A DNA stretch of 64,000 nucleotides from Photobacterium sp. GJ3. Its GTDB lineage: Bacteria > Pseudomonadota > Gammaproteobacteria > Enterobacterales > Vibrionaceae. A program made the position numbers and the translations under genes. Position 1 is the first letter of the stretch. Each line of letters begins with the position of its first letter. The notes below the pieces were generated by a model. It was not told where the DNA came from. It made no database searches and was given only the letters and a program-made list of their open reading frames with translations. This document shows positions 40,995 through 50,283 of the stretch, one piece after another. The stretch is taken from assembly GCF_018199995.1 (NCBI RefSeq), contig NZ_CP073578.1:682001-746000 (forward strand), written 5' to 3'.

Positions 40995-41771
40995 ATGAAA
41001 AAATGGATTTTGGCCGCCGCAGTCGTTTCCGCTCTGGGTGCCACTTCGGTGCAGGCAAAAGAGTGGAAAGAGATTCGCTTTGGCATTGAAGGCGCCTATC
41101 CTCCATTCAGCTGGACTGAGCCGAGTGGTGAGCTGAAAGGTTTTGACGTCGATATGGCAAATGCTTTGTGTGAAGAGCTGCAGGCGAAATGTAAGATCGT
41201 GTCCCAGGACTGGGATGGCATTATTCCGTCGCTGCTGGCACGTAAGTACGATGCCATCATTGCTGCAATGTCAATTACAGACGAGCGGAAGAAGAAAGTC
41301 GACTTTACCGGCAAGTATGCTCTGATTCCAAACAAATATGTGGCCAAAAAAGGCACCGAAATTGATTTCAGCAGAGAAGGCCTGAAAGGTGTGAAGATTG
41401 GTGTGCAGCGTGCAACCACGCATGATAAATACCTGACAGATAACTATGGCGATGCGGTTGAAATCGTGCGTTATGGTTCTTTCGATGATGCTTATCTGGA
41501 TCTGAAAGCAGGGCGTATTGCTGCCGTTCTGGGTGATGCTTCTGCGCTGGAAGAAGGGTTGCTGAACAAAGATGGCGGTGATGGCTATGAGTTCATTGGT
41601 CCTTCGCTGACGGATCCGAAATGGTTCGGCGAAGGTTTCGGCATCGCAACCCGGAAGCAAGATAAAGACCTGACTGAGAAGCTGGATAAAGCCATTCTGT
41701 CGCTGCGTGACAAAGGCGTTTATAAGCAAATTCAGGATAAATACTTCACTTACGACGTATACGGTGAGTAA
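40995..41771 (+). CDS. periplasmic basic amino-acid-binding protein (HisJ/ArgT/AotJ type)
   Basis: Family 3 solute-binding protein, 258 residues, with signal peptide MKKWILAAAVVSALGATSVQA. Core blocks: FGIEGAYPPFSWTEPSGELKG, FDVDMANALCEEL, IIAAMSITDERKKKVDFT and the hinge-region IGVQRATTHDKYL. The ATG at 40995 follows AGGAG (40983). Ligand is likely arginine, histidine, lysine or ornithine; the exact choice cannot be made. A stem-loop after the gene probably raises its level relative to the permeases. Confidence 0.92.
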   Translation: MKKWILAAAVVSALGATSVQAKEWKEIRFGIEGAYPPFSWTEPSGELKGFDVDMANALCEELQAKCKIVSQDWDGIIPSLLARKYDAIIAAMSITDERKKKVDFTGKYALIPNKYVAKKGTEIDFSREGLKGVKIGVQRATTHDKYLTDNYGDAVEIVRYGSFDDAYLDLKAGRIAAVLGDASALEEGLLNKDGGDGYEFIGPSLTDPKWFGEGFGIATRKQDKDLTEKLDKAILSLRDKGVYKQIQDKYFTYDVYGE

Positions 41772-41825
41772 GTTCTGAACTTTACCGAGACAACGTCCGT
41801 CTCCCGGTAAAGCGATGGACCATTC

Positions 41826-41850
41826 AGAGTGCCGGCCGCTCCGGCACTCT
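41826..41850 (+). other. intercistronic stem-loop after the binding-protein gene
   Basis: Perfect 10-bp stem AGAGTGCCGG / CCGGCACTCT with a 5-nt loop and no U tract; typical of mRNA 3' stabilisers following malE/hisJ-like genes. Confidence 0.75.
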
Positions 41851-41890
41851 TCAGCCATCGCAACTCTTTGCAGTTTAAAGGAGTGACCCC

Positions 41891-42631
41891 TTGCTGGATT
41901 TAAAAGGATATGAATGGTCGCTGGTGGAAGGCGCATGGGTAACCTTACAGGTTGCGCTGTTGTCTTTAATACTGGCGATGGTGCTGGGCATGTTAGGTGC
42001 GCTGGCAAAACTGTCCCGATATCGTGTTGCCAGACTGACGGCGACCACCTATACCACGGTGATCCGCGGCATTCCGGATCTCGTGCTCATGATGCTGATC
42101 TTCTTTGGTGGCCAGGTGCTGCTGAACAACAGTCTGTATGGCGTCAATGAGTGGCTGAACAATTACTTCTCCGCGTCCGACCCCAATCATGAATGGACGG
42201 CTTACCTGCCGGATTATATTGAAGTCAGTCCCTTCATCGCAGGTATTCTGACCATTGGATTCATCTTCGGTGCCTATATGGCCGAAACCTTCCGTGGCGC
42301 GATCATGGCGGTGGACAAAGGTGAACTGGAAGCGGCGAAAGCCTATGGCATGAGCAGCGCGATGTCTTTCCGTCGTGTGTTGCTGCCGCAAATGATTCGT
42401 CATGCCTTGCCCGGCTTCGGGAATAACTGGCTGGTTCTGCTGAAGACCACGGCACTGGTTTCTATCATCGGTCTGGATGATATGGTGCGCAAAGGTTCAC
42501 TGGCAGCAGGCACCACTCAGATGCCCTTTACCTTCTATATGGCAATTGCCGTGCTGTTTTTGGTGTTTACCTCGCTTTCTACTTCAGTGCTGAAGTGGGC
42601 AGAGCGTCGGTTCAGTATCCATACGAGGTAA
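41891..42631 (+). CDS. hisQ: basic amino-acid ABC transporter permease (HisQ type)
   Basis: Inner-membrane permease, 246 residues with five or so hydrophobic segments and the coupling-helix EAA motif ELEAAKAYGMS (Gly four residues after the second Ala). The start is TTG at 41891, supported by AAAGGAG seven bases upstream and by alignment of the N-terminus with HisQ (short, then GAWVTLQVALLS). It is followed after 3 bp by hisM. Confidence 0.92.
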   Translation: MLDLKGYEWSLVEGAWVTLQVALLSLILAMVLGMLGALAKLSRYRVARLTATTYTTVIRGIPDLVLMMLIFFGGQVLLNNSLYGVNEWLNNYFSASDPNHEWTAYLPDYIEVSPFIAGILTIGFIFGAYMAETFRGAIMAVDKGELEAAKAYGMSSAMSFRRVLLPQMIRHALPGFGNNWLVLLKTTALVSIIGLDDMVRKGSLAAGTTQMPFTFYMAIAVLFLVFTSLSTSVLKWAERRFSIHTR

Positions 42632-42634
42632 GAC

Positions 42635-43312
42635 ATGGATTTTAGTATTCTGACGGAAAGCTGGCAGCTGTATCTGCAAGGGTTTTACACCACGCTTTGG
42701 ATGGTGTCTCTGGCACTGGTGATTGGCCTGGTTGTTGCCATCCCGATGGGCGTTGCACGGAACAGCAAGAATCCGGCGATTTATGGTCCGGCCTGGGCTT
42801 ACATTTATTTTTTCCGGGGAACCCCGCTGCTGGTTCAGCTGTATCTGATTTATTACGGAGTCAGCCAGTTTATGAATGTGCAGGGCACCTTATGGGAAGA
42901 AGCCTGGTTCTGTGCGCTGGTTGCCTTTGTGTTAAACACCGCTGCGTATACAGCGGAAATTGTTCGCGGTTCGATTAACAGCATGCCGAAAGGTGAAGTG
43001 GAAGCCGCAAAAGCCTATGGCATGAGCCACTGGCAGGCATTCAGCCGGATTATTCTGCCCAGTTCACTGCGCCGTGCGCTACCCGCTTACAGTAACGAAG
43101 TCATTTTTATGATTCACGGTTCTGCCGTGGCCGGGATTGTCACCATTATCGATCTGACCGGTGCCGCCCGGATTGTGAACTCCCGCTATTACGCGCCATT
43201 TGAGTCCTTCCTGTTTGCAGGCTTGTGCTACATGGTCCTGACATTCACGGTGATCTGGATATTCCGGAAGCTTGAGGGCAAATACCTGCGCCATATGAAA
43301 GCATTAAGCTGA
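42635..43312 (+). CDS. hisM: basic amino-acid ABC transporter permease (HisM type)
   Basis: Second permease of the heterodimer, 225 residues. RGTPLLVQLYLIYYG and the EAA motif EVEAAKAYGMSHWQ are characteristic of the HisM/ArtM family. Its ATG comes 3 bp after the hisQ stop; transcription ends at the strong terminator 43328. Confidence 0.92.
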   Translation: MDFSILTESWQLYLQGFYTTLWMVSLALVIGLVVAIPMGVARNSKNPAIYGPAWAYIYFFRGTPLLVQLYLIYYGVSQFMNVQGTLWEEAWFCALVAFVLNTAAYTAEIVRGSINSMPKGEVEAAKAYGMSHWQAFSRIILPSSLRRALPAYSNEVIFMIHGSAVAGIVTIIDLTGAARIVNSRYYAPFESFLFAGLCYMVLTFTVIWIFRKLEGKYLRHMKALS

Positions 43313-43327
43313 ATTATTCCCAATGAA

Positions 43328-43356
43328 AAATCCCGGCCAGCCCGGGATTTTTTTTG
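43328..43356 (+). terminator. hisPJQM operon terminator
   Basis: Stem AAATCCCGG / CCGGGATTT with 5-nt loop and a run of eight T. Confidence 0.93.
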
Positions 43357-43504
43357 CCTGCTGAATTGTCGGGCAGGCACTGCCAGAAAAGATAGTATAG
43401 CTTGAAAGGCTTGGGCTATAGGGAAGCAGCAACGGGGGTGGAGGGCCATGTAAAGGTAATGATGACGGGAATGGCTTCCAAACGTTATGACTCTGTCTGG
43501 AATC

Positions 43505-43540
43505 AAAGCCGGTGCCTGAAGCCCCGGCTCTATTTTTGTT
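43505..43540 (-). terminator. possible grxB terminator
   Basis: AGCCGG / CCGGCT stem with a long loop, located directly downstream of grxB in its transcription direction; the U tract (TTTGATT) is weak. Confidence 0.4.
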
Positions 43541-43552
43541 GCAAATGACCGA

Positions 43553-44203
43553 TCAGACGGCCACGTGATCGTAAAGCGCAATCCCCGTCAATGCGGCCAC
43601 TTCATCCGTGTACTGGCGAATCCGCGGCGGGAAAGACAGCCCTTTCACCACCGTGAGATTCCGCAGCGTCGGGAACAGATTCACGTCATCCAGGCTGAGC
43701 TGATTGTTACGCTCAGACGGCAAGGTCAGCCAGTCGAGTTCAGCCAGCAGGTGCGACATGGTTTCAATATGAGCCGCGCTGTTGGCATAGGCTTCCGCAA
43801 AACTTTGTGCCATTGCGGCTGATTTATTGCCTTCAAACCAGTCTTTCGCTTCCTGACACTGGAACTCAGGTAAATCAATCATGAGCCAGCGCGGATAGAC
43901 CAGACGGCTGTTTGCAGGGCGTGCGGCGGCGATCCAGGCGGCAATTTGCTCTGGATGCCGGGCTTCAGTCAGACGAGGCTGACCATCCTGCGTATCCAGA
44001 TAGTGAGCAATATCCAGACTTTCAGCCATATAGCTGCCATCTGGTTTCTGAAGAATCGGCACCATGTTGGCACCCACTTTATCGATTCGTGCCTGCACAT
44101 CATGGTTCTGCAGATAAACCAGCTCGATGTCTGACTGTTTCAGCCCGGCGACCATCATGGCTTTGATGCAATACGGGCAGTGATCAAAAACGAAGAGTTT
44201 CAT
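43553..44203 (-). CDS. grxB: glutaredoxin 2
   Basis: GST-like dithiol glutaredoxin that reduces mixed disulfides and supports arsenate reduction. The 216-residue protein starts MKLFVFDHCPYC with active-site Cys9 and Cys12, has the cis-Pro segment MVPILQKPDG and ESLDIAHYLD of the thioredoxin-like domain, and then a helical GST C-terminal domain. The ATG at 44203 gives the family start; the longer frame is rejected. It lies downstream of xthA with a hairpin terminator between. Confidence 0.94.
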   Translation of the reverse strand: MKLFVFDHCPYCIKAMMVAGLKQSDIELVYLQNHDVQARIDKVGANMVPILQKPDGSYMAESLDIAHYLDTQDGQPRLTEARHPEQIAAWIAAARPANSRLVYPRWLMIDLPEFQCQEAKDWFEGNKSAAMAQSFAEAYANSAAHIETMSHLLAELDWLTLPSERNNQLSLDDVNLFPTLRNLTVVKGLSFPPRIRQYTDEVAALTGIALYDHVAV

Positions 44204-44224
44204 GTTCGGACCTCGGTTGAACAA

Positions 44225-44247
44225 ACAGCCCCGGTTCGTGGGGCTGT
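44225..44247 (-). terminator. xthA terminator
   Basis: Stem ACAGCCCC / GGGGCTGT with a 7-nt loop; T-rich TTGTTC follows in the minus direction. Confidence 0.7.
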
Positions 44248-44254
44248 GAGGGAA

Positions 44255-45067
44255 TTAGGATTCGCTGAAGACAGACCAGATAGGCGCATGATCGGACGGT
44301 TTTTCAATCCCGCGCAGCTCATAATCGATCCCGGCTTCCTGACAGCGTGCTGCCAGAGAAGGGGTCGCCAGAACCACATCAATGCGCAGGCCGCGATTAT
44401 CGTCAAACCCTTTGGAGCGGTAATCAAACCACGAGAACTTGTCATCTGCGGTTGGGTGCAGTTGACGGAAGGTATCAACAAAGCCCCAGTCCATCAGCTT
44501 TTTCAGCCAGTCGCGTTCGATCGGCTGGAAAGAACATTTGCCGGTTTTCAGCCAGCGCTTGGCATTCGGTTCACCAATACCGATATCCAGATCGATCGGG
44601 CTGATGTTGATGTCACCCATGACGATCACGGCTTCATCGGCGCTGTGGTGGGTTTCAAGGTAGGTCATCAGATCGGCATAGAATTTTTCTTTCGCCGGAA
44701 ATTTCACTTCGTGGCTGATATTTTCACCCTGCGGGAAATAGCCATTCAAAATGGTGATAGGAGTTCCGTCGGCCTGCTCGAAGGTCGCCATGATCATCCG
44801 GCGCTGGGCATCTTCGTCATCGGTCGGGAAACCTTTCCGGACATGGACCGGCTCCTGCTTGCACAGCATCGCCACGCCGTAATGACCTTTCTGGCCGTGG
44901 TGATAGACCTTGTATCCCATGGCTTCAACATCAGCCAGCGGGAAAGCTTCATCATGTACTTTGATTTCCTGCAGGCCAATGACATCGGGCTGATGCTTGT
45001 AGATGACGGCTTGCAGTTGATGGAGTCTTGCTCTTAAACCATTGATATTAAATGAGATGACTTTCAT
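44255..45067 (-). CDS. xthA: exodeoxyribonuclease III
   Basis: Major AP endonuclease and 3'-5' exonuclease in base-excision repair. The 270-residue protein has all exonuclease-endonuclease-phosphatase motifs: [21 protein letters not shown] (metal Glu34), [11 protein letters not shown], and the terminal catalytic SDHAPIW. Length equals the E. coli enzyme. Divergent from yqjG. Confidence 0.96.
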   Translation of the reverse strand: MKVISFNINGLRARLHQLQAVIYKHQPDVIGLQEIKVHDEAFPLADVEAMGYKVYHHGQKGHYGVAMLCKQEPVHVRKGFPTDDEDAQRRMIMATFEQADGTPITILNGYFPQGENISHEVKFPAKEKFYADLMTYLETHHSADEAVIVMGDINISPIDLDIGIGEPNAKRWLKTGKCSFQPIERDWLKKLMDWGFVDTFRQLHPTADDKFSWFDYRSKGFDDNRGLRIDVVLATPSLAARCQEAGIDYELRGIEKPSDHAPIWSVFSES

Positions 45068-45246
45068 TTTTCTTCTGTTCTGTCGGCATGTGATGTGCGG
45101 TCATCCTAGCATAGTTGGATTGCGGAGCGTAAGCACCGAAACCGGATGTTCGAATATCTTGACGATCTCTGCCGGATTTTATGCGCCGACTGCGAAACAG
45201 GTCTTTTCTATAATCCAGTTCAGGTTGAAAAAATGCTGAGGTAACT

Positions 45247-46215
45247 ATGGGAAAGCTGATTCAGGGTGTCTGGCACGATGTCTGGTACGACACAGAGAAA
45301 AGTGACGGGAAATTCGTTCGTGAAGATGCAGGATTTCGCCATTGGCTGACCGCGGATGGCCGTGAAGGGCCAGACGGACAGAAAGGATTTCCGGCTGAAT
45401 CCGGACGTTATCATCTGTATGTGTCGCTGGCCTGTCCCTGGGCGCATCGCACACTGATCCTCCGTCAACTCAAAGGCCTGGAATCCCATATCGGGGTGAG
45501 TGTTGTCAGTCCGGATATGCTGGAACATGGCTGGGAATTTGATCAGCCTGAGCCGCTGTATGGCTTTTCTTATATGCACCAGCTTTATACCAAAGCCAAA
45601 GCGGATTACACCGGACGGGTCACGGTGCCCGTATTGTGGGATAAGCAAACCCAGACGATTGTAAGCAATGAATCTTCGGAAATTATCCGGATGCTGAACA
45701 CCGCGTTCAACGCGATCACTGGCAATCAGGACGACTACTATCCGCAGGCGCTTCAGCCGGAAATCGATCAGTGGAATGATTTTATCTATCCACACATCAA
45801 TAACGGCGTGTACCGCTGTGGTTTTGCAACCACACAGGCTGCTTATGAGACGGCATTCACCGACTTGTTCAGTGCGCTCGATAAAGTCGAAGCGCATCTG
45901 GCAAACCACCGCTATCTGGCGGGCAGTCAAATCACAGAAGCAGACTGGCGGTTATTTACGACGCTGATCCGGTTTGATGCGGTTTATGTCGGACACTTCA
46001 AATGTAACCAGCAGCGTATTGCCGATTATCCGAATTTACAGGGTTATCTGAAATCCCTGTATCAGGTGCCGGGGGTTGCTGAGACAGTCGATTTTTATCA
46101 TATCAAGCGCCATTACTATTTCAGCCATCAGATGATCAATCCAACGGGTGTGGTTCCGGCAGGCCCAGCGCTGGACCTGGATTCTCCACACGGACGCGAT
46201 GCCAGTCGTTTCTAG
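45247..46215 (+). CDS. yqjG: glutathionyl-hydroquinone reductase (Xi-class GST)
   Basis: Reduces glutathionyl-hydroquinones through a cysteine mechanism. The 322-residue protein shows the family pattern: nucleophilic Cys63 in LACPWAHRTLI, VPVLWDKQTQTIVSNESSEIIRM, and the helical C-terminal domain with RFDAVYVGHFKCN. The last residues (HGRDASRF) overlap the 3' end of the convergent response-regulator gene by 4 bp. Confidence 0.93.
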   Translation: MGKLIQGVWHDVWYDTEKSDGKFVREDAGFRHWLTADGREGPDGQKGFPAESGRYHLYVSLACPWAHRTLILRQLKGLESHIGVSVVSPDMLEHGWEFDQPEPLYGFSYMHQLYTKAKADYTGRVTVPVLWDKQTQTIVSNESSEIIRMLNTAFNAITGNQDDYYPQALQPEIDQWNDFIYPHINNGVYRCGFATTQAAYETAFTDLFSALDKVEAHLANHRYLAGSQITEADWRLFTTLIRFDAVYVGHFKCNQQRIADYPNLQGYLKSLYQVPGVAETVDFYHIKRHYYFSHQMINPTGVVPAGPALDLDSPHGRDASRF

Positions 46216-47936
46216 TGCAATAGCGGGGCCCAAGTCTGGATCCGGACCGGGTCCAGCTCCCGGCGCAGCGGGCGATATTGGCCGTTTCTGAACTGGCTTT
46301 CAGGTAAGTTGCTGATTTGCGCTCTTAACAGCGTGCGCCATTGGCTCAGGAGTGGGGGCAGCGGCATGGTACTGATGGCTGAAAGCTGTGGCGTGAAATC
46401 AACCCGACAATCCTGCTGTGGTATCCGCAGCAGGCAATCGATTTTGCCCAGATTTGCTTCAGTGCAGTATGGGTAATCATGCAAGATCGCTTTAAACTTC
46501 AGCAGCGCCTGAGCAGGCTGTGACTGGCTTGCCGATTGTGCCGTCCTGAGCGCCGATTCCAGTTTGCGCAGCGCTTCAAACGCACAGTGGTTTTCCCGCA
46601 GAGCCTGCAGTCTGAACTGACTGTGGCCATCAAAGTGGTCTCTGTGTTTCAGTACTTGACAGATGTCAGCGATCAGGCCGGTTTCCCCGAGTTGCAACAG
46701 TATAGGAAGGGCCTCAGCCAGAATCACGGACGGCAGTTTGTTGAGGCAGCCAAAATAGCCTGACAACCCCAGCATCAAACGTCGTTTGGCTTTTAGCGTC
46801 GCGCCCTGAGCCAGCAGCAGCCGGGCATCGGTGATCTGCCGGAAAGCATTCAGAAAGGGTCGCTGCGCTGGTAATACCCGATGGTGCGCGCGATCGCTGA
46901 TCTGATTGAGTCTGCGTCTGAGCTGGCGTCGAACCTTGGGTTCGGGCTGGCTGAAGTAATGCTGTTCGAAGGTGGCACAGAACTCCGCCAGACAAATAAT
47001 CCATCCGACATCAATGATTGGCAGATGAGTCGCCAGCGTCATCCCGGCCTGAATCAATGGCTCGCCCTGTCCTGTCTTTGCCGCCAGTTGGGCGAGCTTC
47101 AAGGCGCGATGGCTGGCGGCGGGATTGAGTTTGAGTGCCCGGTGCGCCGTGAGCATCGCTTCATGATACTGACCGGTGTCAGACTGATAGCTGGCCAGGA
47201 GATCCAAGGCGTCCAGACACATGGGTGATTTCTCCACCAGTCGGCGGAGCAATTGAATCGCGCTGTGTTTGTCTGTGGTATGGGCGAGCAGACGGGCTTC
47301 GGCCAGTGCGACTTTTGCCGAGGGATGATAGGTCTGAAACAGCTCGATATAGCGTTTCGCCTGTGCCCAATCCTCTTTGTCGAGCAGCATATCCAGCAAC
47401 AGACTTTCCAGCTGATAATCCGGTCCGTGTTTGAGCAGCTGTTCTTTACAGTAGCGAATCCCCTCATCAAAGCCTTTTTCACTCATCTGCTGATACAACG
47501 GCTGCCGTGCCTGACTGTTGCGCCAGGCCTGAGTCAGTTTTTCCTGCAGAGATCGCAGTGGCATCGGCAAGGTCATGAATGCATCCGGTTCGACCGCTAA
47601 CGCACTTAAAACGACACGGGCACTGGCATCTGCAGAAAAGATCACCAGACCACAATCCGCGCTGAGCAGTTGTTTTTTGCGCAGCAGACTGATCAGTTCG
47701 CTGCCGTTCAGCGTGTGATCGAGATGATAATCCACCAGAATCAGTTGGTAAGCCGCCTGTTGGCATTGGCTGATGGCCTCGCGGTAATTGGAAGCCGTAT
47801 CAATGTGACGAATCCCGAATCGCAGCAGCATACTTTTCATGAAGCTTTGTGCACTGTGCTGATCATCAATGACCAGAACACGCAGTTTTGGCCACGGCGG
47901 GGAGGTGAGATTGATATTTTGGACCTTGTCAGTCAT
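46212..47936 (-). CDS. response regulator with a long TPR-like helical region
   Basis: A 574-residue cytoplasmic protein. Residues 18-135 are a CheY-like receiver: acidic pocket Asp24/Asp25, phospho-acceptor Asp69 in LILVDYHL, Ser101 as the Thr/Ser switch. The conserved Lys is replaced by Leu123 in DAFMTLPMP, which may alter phosphorylation-dependent switching. Residues 150-570 are helical with TPR-like repeats (for example YHEAMLTAHRALKLNP) and no DNA-binding or enzymatic domain that I recognise. No cognate kinase gene is adjacent. A MITE-like element lies 30 bp upstream of the start. Role unknown; signalling by protein-protein contact is probable. Confidence 0.82.
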   Translation of the reverse strand: MTDKVQNINLTSPPWPKLRVLVIDDQHSAQSFMKSMLLRFGIRHIDTASNYREAISQCQQAAYQLILVDYHLDHTLNGSELISLLRKKQLLSADCGLVIFSADASARVVLSALAVEPDAFMTLPMPLRSLQEKLTQAWRNSQARQPLYQQMSEKGFDEGIRYCKEQLLKHGPDYQLESLLLDMLLDKEDWAQAKRYIELFQTYHPSAKVALAEARLLAHTTDKHSAIQLLRRLVEKSPMCLDALDLLASYQSDTGQYHEAMLTAHRALKLNPAASHRALKLAQLAAKTGQGEPLIQAGMTLATHLPIIDVGWIICLAEFCATFEQHYFSQPEPKVRRQLRRRLNQISDRAHHRVLPAQRPFLNAFRQITDARLLLAQGATLKAKRRLMLGLSGYFGCLNKLPSVILAEALPILLQLGETGLIADICQVLKHRDHFDGHSQFRLQALRENHCAFEALRKLESALRTAQSASQSQPAQALLKFKAILHDYPYCTEANLGKIDCLLRIPQQDCRVDFTPQLSAISTMPLPPLLSQWRTLLRAQISNLPESQFRNGQYRPLRRELDPVRIQTWAPLLH

Positions 47937-47966
47937 ACCGCTGTCCTCTTCAACCCTGATGATCTT

Positions 47967-48128
47967 ATACCAATCGCAGTAAATCTCTGGTCATTCTAGC
48001 TTGTTCAAATGTTCGATCACTGCGTTAGATTTTTTGATTGTAGAATCACTACTTATCTAAAAAATCCGCCTTGTTCTCAAACATTTTTCCTGCGCTATTT
48101 CTGATCATTGACTTACTTTGATTGGTAT
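47967..48128. mobile_element. MITE-like element, copy 1
   Basis: A 162-bp element bounded by ATACCAATC and GATTGGTAT inverted ends (9 bp perfect, longer with mismatches). It is about 96% identical (6 differences by eye) to the element at 58700-58861. No coding capacity, so it would need a transposase supplied elsewhere. It lies directly upstream of the TPR response-regulator gene and may contribute to its promoter region. Confidence 0.85.
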
Positions 48129-48246
48129 TGTCAATGGTATTTTTTGTTTGAGTTTAGCCTTTTTTTGTGGCGGATTTTTGAGAAGCGGTGTCTCGGGACA
48201 TGAAGATCGTTGAACGTCGCAGAAATGAGATGGGGGATTGCAGGCA

Positions 48247-48274
48247 ATAAAAAAGCCAGTGCAATGCACTGGCT
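48247..48274 (-). terminator. tRNA-Tyr operon terminator
   Basis: Stem AGCCAGTGC / GCACTGGCT with 3-nt loop, followed on the minus strand by TTTTTTATT. Confidence 0.93.
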
Positions 48275-48281
48275 GAAAAAA

Positions 48282-48366
48282 TGGTGGAGGGAGAAGGATT
48301 CGAACCTTCGAAGGCGGAGCCGTCAGATTTACAGTCTGATCCCTTTGGCCACTCGGGAATCCCTCC
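48282..48366 (-). tRNA. tRNA-Tyr: tRNA-Tyr (GTA), copy 5 in transcription order
   Basis: 85 nt with encoded CCA. Acceptor GGAGGGA/TCCCTCC, GTA anticodon within CAGACTGTAAATCTG, long variable arm and TTCGAATCC T loop, as in E. coli tRNA-Tyr. Confidence 0.96.
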
Positions 48367-48433
48367 ACGGGATTTTGCGTATTGTCGGGCTTTTCAGCCA
48401 ATTGAAAGTGAGAAAGGCCACTTTCAGAAAAGA

Positions 48434-48518
48434 TGGTGGAGGGAGAAGGATTCGAACCTTCGAAGGCGGAGCCGTCAGATTTACAGTCTGATCCCTTTGG
48501 CCACTCGGGAATCCCTCC
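48434..48518 (-). tRNA. tRNA-Tyr: tRNA-Tyr (GTA), copy 4
   Basis: Identical in sequence to the copy at 48282, with a 67-bp spacer between. CCA is encoded. Confidence 0.96.
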
Positions 48519-48584
48519 ACGGGATTTTGCGTATTGTCAGGCTTTTCAGCCAGAAAGCGATTGAAGAACCACTTTCAGAAAAGA

Positions 48585-48669
48585 TGGTGGAGGGAGAAGG
48601 ATTCGAACCTTCGAAGGCGGAGCCGTCAGATTTACAGTCTGATCCCTTTGGCCACTCGGGAATCCCTCC
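48585..48669 (-). tRNA. tRNA-Tyr: tRNA-Tyr (GTA), copy 3
   Basis: Same 85-nt tRNA; spacer of 66 bp that shares much of its sequence with the other spacers. Confidence 0.96.
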
Positions 48670-48735
48670 ACGGAATTTTGTATATTGTCGGGCTTTACAG
48701 CCAGAAAGCGATTGAAGAACCACTTTCAGAAAAGA

Positions 48736-48820
48736 TGGTGGAGGGAGAAGGATTCGAACCTTCGAAGGCGGAGCCGTCAGATTTACAGTCTGATCCCTTT
48801 GGCCACTCGGGAATCCCTCC
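48736..48820 (-). tRNA. tRNA-Tyr: tRNA-Tyr (GTA), copy 2
   Basis: Same 85-nt tRNA; 66-bp spacer to copy 3. Confidence 0.96.
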
Positions 48821-48884
48821 ACGGGATGTTGCATATTGTCAGGCTTTTCAGCCGGAAAGCCGTTCGGAACGACTTTCAGAAAGA

Positions 48885-48969
<85 letters not shown>

Positions 48970-48984
48970 ACAAGTGCGGTGCGG

Positions 48985-49012
48985 ATAATAGCAAACAAGC
49001 GGTCACTGTAAA
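48985..49012 (-). promoter_or_regulatory. promoter of the tRNA-Tyr array
   Basis: Minus-strand TTTACA (49012-49007), 16-bp spacer, TATTAT (48990-48985), then a GC-rich discriminator (CCGCACCGC), the pattern of stringently controlled stable-RNA promoters. Confidence 0.75.
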
Positions 49013-49183
49013 CCCTTTTTATTGATATTCATAGTTGCCTGCTGGATTTTTCGTCATTTGCCCATCAATCAGCACCTTTGGTGGGTTTTGTGAGGAAAAC
49101 TTGCGTTGCTTTACATTTCTTTACCCCTTTCCGGATCATCGTCAGATATCATTAGCCCAGAATGAAAAATAAGGTTTGAGCGC

Positions 49184-50283
49184 ATGAAAAAAGTTGTTTT
49201 GGCCGTGATCGTTGCGGCATCCCTGAGTGGTGGGGATATGTCTATTTTCAGCAGCAGTCCCATGCTGCGCAGACTGCCCAGCCCAAACCGAACCGGGCCG
49301 TGCCGGTTGCGACCGGTCAGGTGGCATCCCATGAAGTGATTAGTTCTGTTGCACTGGTCGGCAAACTGGCGGCCCAGCGCTCTGTGGTGGTGGCATCAGA
49401 AGTGGCAGCGAAAGTGGACCAGATTGTGGTGAGTACAGACCGGAAAGTGAAACAGGGTCAGCTCCTCGTTCAGCTTGATCATGCGAAACCGAAAGCCGCT
49501 TTTGATGAAGCCAAAGCTTATTACGACGACGAAAAACGAAAATATGTTGAATATCAGCGTTTGGTGAAACGCGGTGCCCTGACCCAAACGGAGCTGATTG
49601 CACAGCAGGCCAGTGTCAGTATTGCCAAAGCGCGGTTGGATGCCGCCAAAGCAGAGCTGGATGATCATCAGATCCGTGCGCCGTTCTCCGGCACGGTTGG
49701 CCTGATAGATTTCAGCCAGGGGCATACCGTCACGGTCGGCAGTGAACTCTTTACCCTGGACGATTTGTCTCAGATGCGTCTGGATGTGCAGGTCCCGGAA
49801 AAATATCTGTCCAGACTGGCCCCAGGAATGGCTGTTCAGGCGAAGAGCCAGGCCTGGCCGGGAGAAATTTTTTCCGGCACGATTCAGGCAATCGACTCCA
49901 GAGTCCAGTCTGAATCACTGAATATCCGGGTCCGGGTGCTGTTTGAGAATGTCAGCGGCAAACTCAAACCGGGCATGCTGATGTCCGCCGCACTGGATTT
50001 CACCCCGCAACATGCCGCGATTGTGCCGGTGCAGGCACTCGAATATTCCGGCACTAAACGTTTTGTTTATCTTGTTGATGATGCCGGAAAGGCTCACCGG
50101 ACCGAAGTGGTGCTGGGAGAGCGGGTGAAAAATGAAGTGGTGATCGAGTCCGGTATTCAGGTTGGCGATCGGATCGTCGTTCAAGGGCTGGTGAATATGC
50201 GCGACGGCCTGACGGTGAAAGACGTCAACCCGGTGGAAGGGTCAGAGAACGTGTCCGTGTCTGAAGCCGGAGGCAGTGCCTGA
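49184..50283 (+). CDS. RND efflux periplasmic adaptor (membrane-fusion protein), frameshifted near the start
   Basis: About 366 residues after repair. The ATG at 49184 opens MKKVVLAVIVAASLSGG; adding one G to the run 49232-49235 gives SLSGGGYVYFQQQ and joins the main frame (PVATGQVASHEV). As read, the first frame stops early. The body has the HlyD-type order: barrel-sandwich strand pair (LVQLDHAKPKAAFDEA), a short alpha-hairpin, RAPFSGTVGLIDFSQGHTV, and a beta-barrel ending GLVNMRDGLTVKDVNP. The N-terminal hydrophobic segment probably anchors it to the inner membrane. Stop overlaps the pump gene (TGATG). No TolC gene or regulator is adjacent. Confidence 0.88.
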
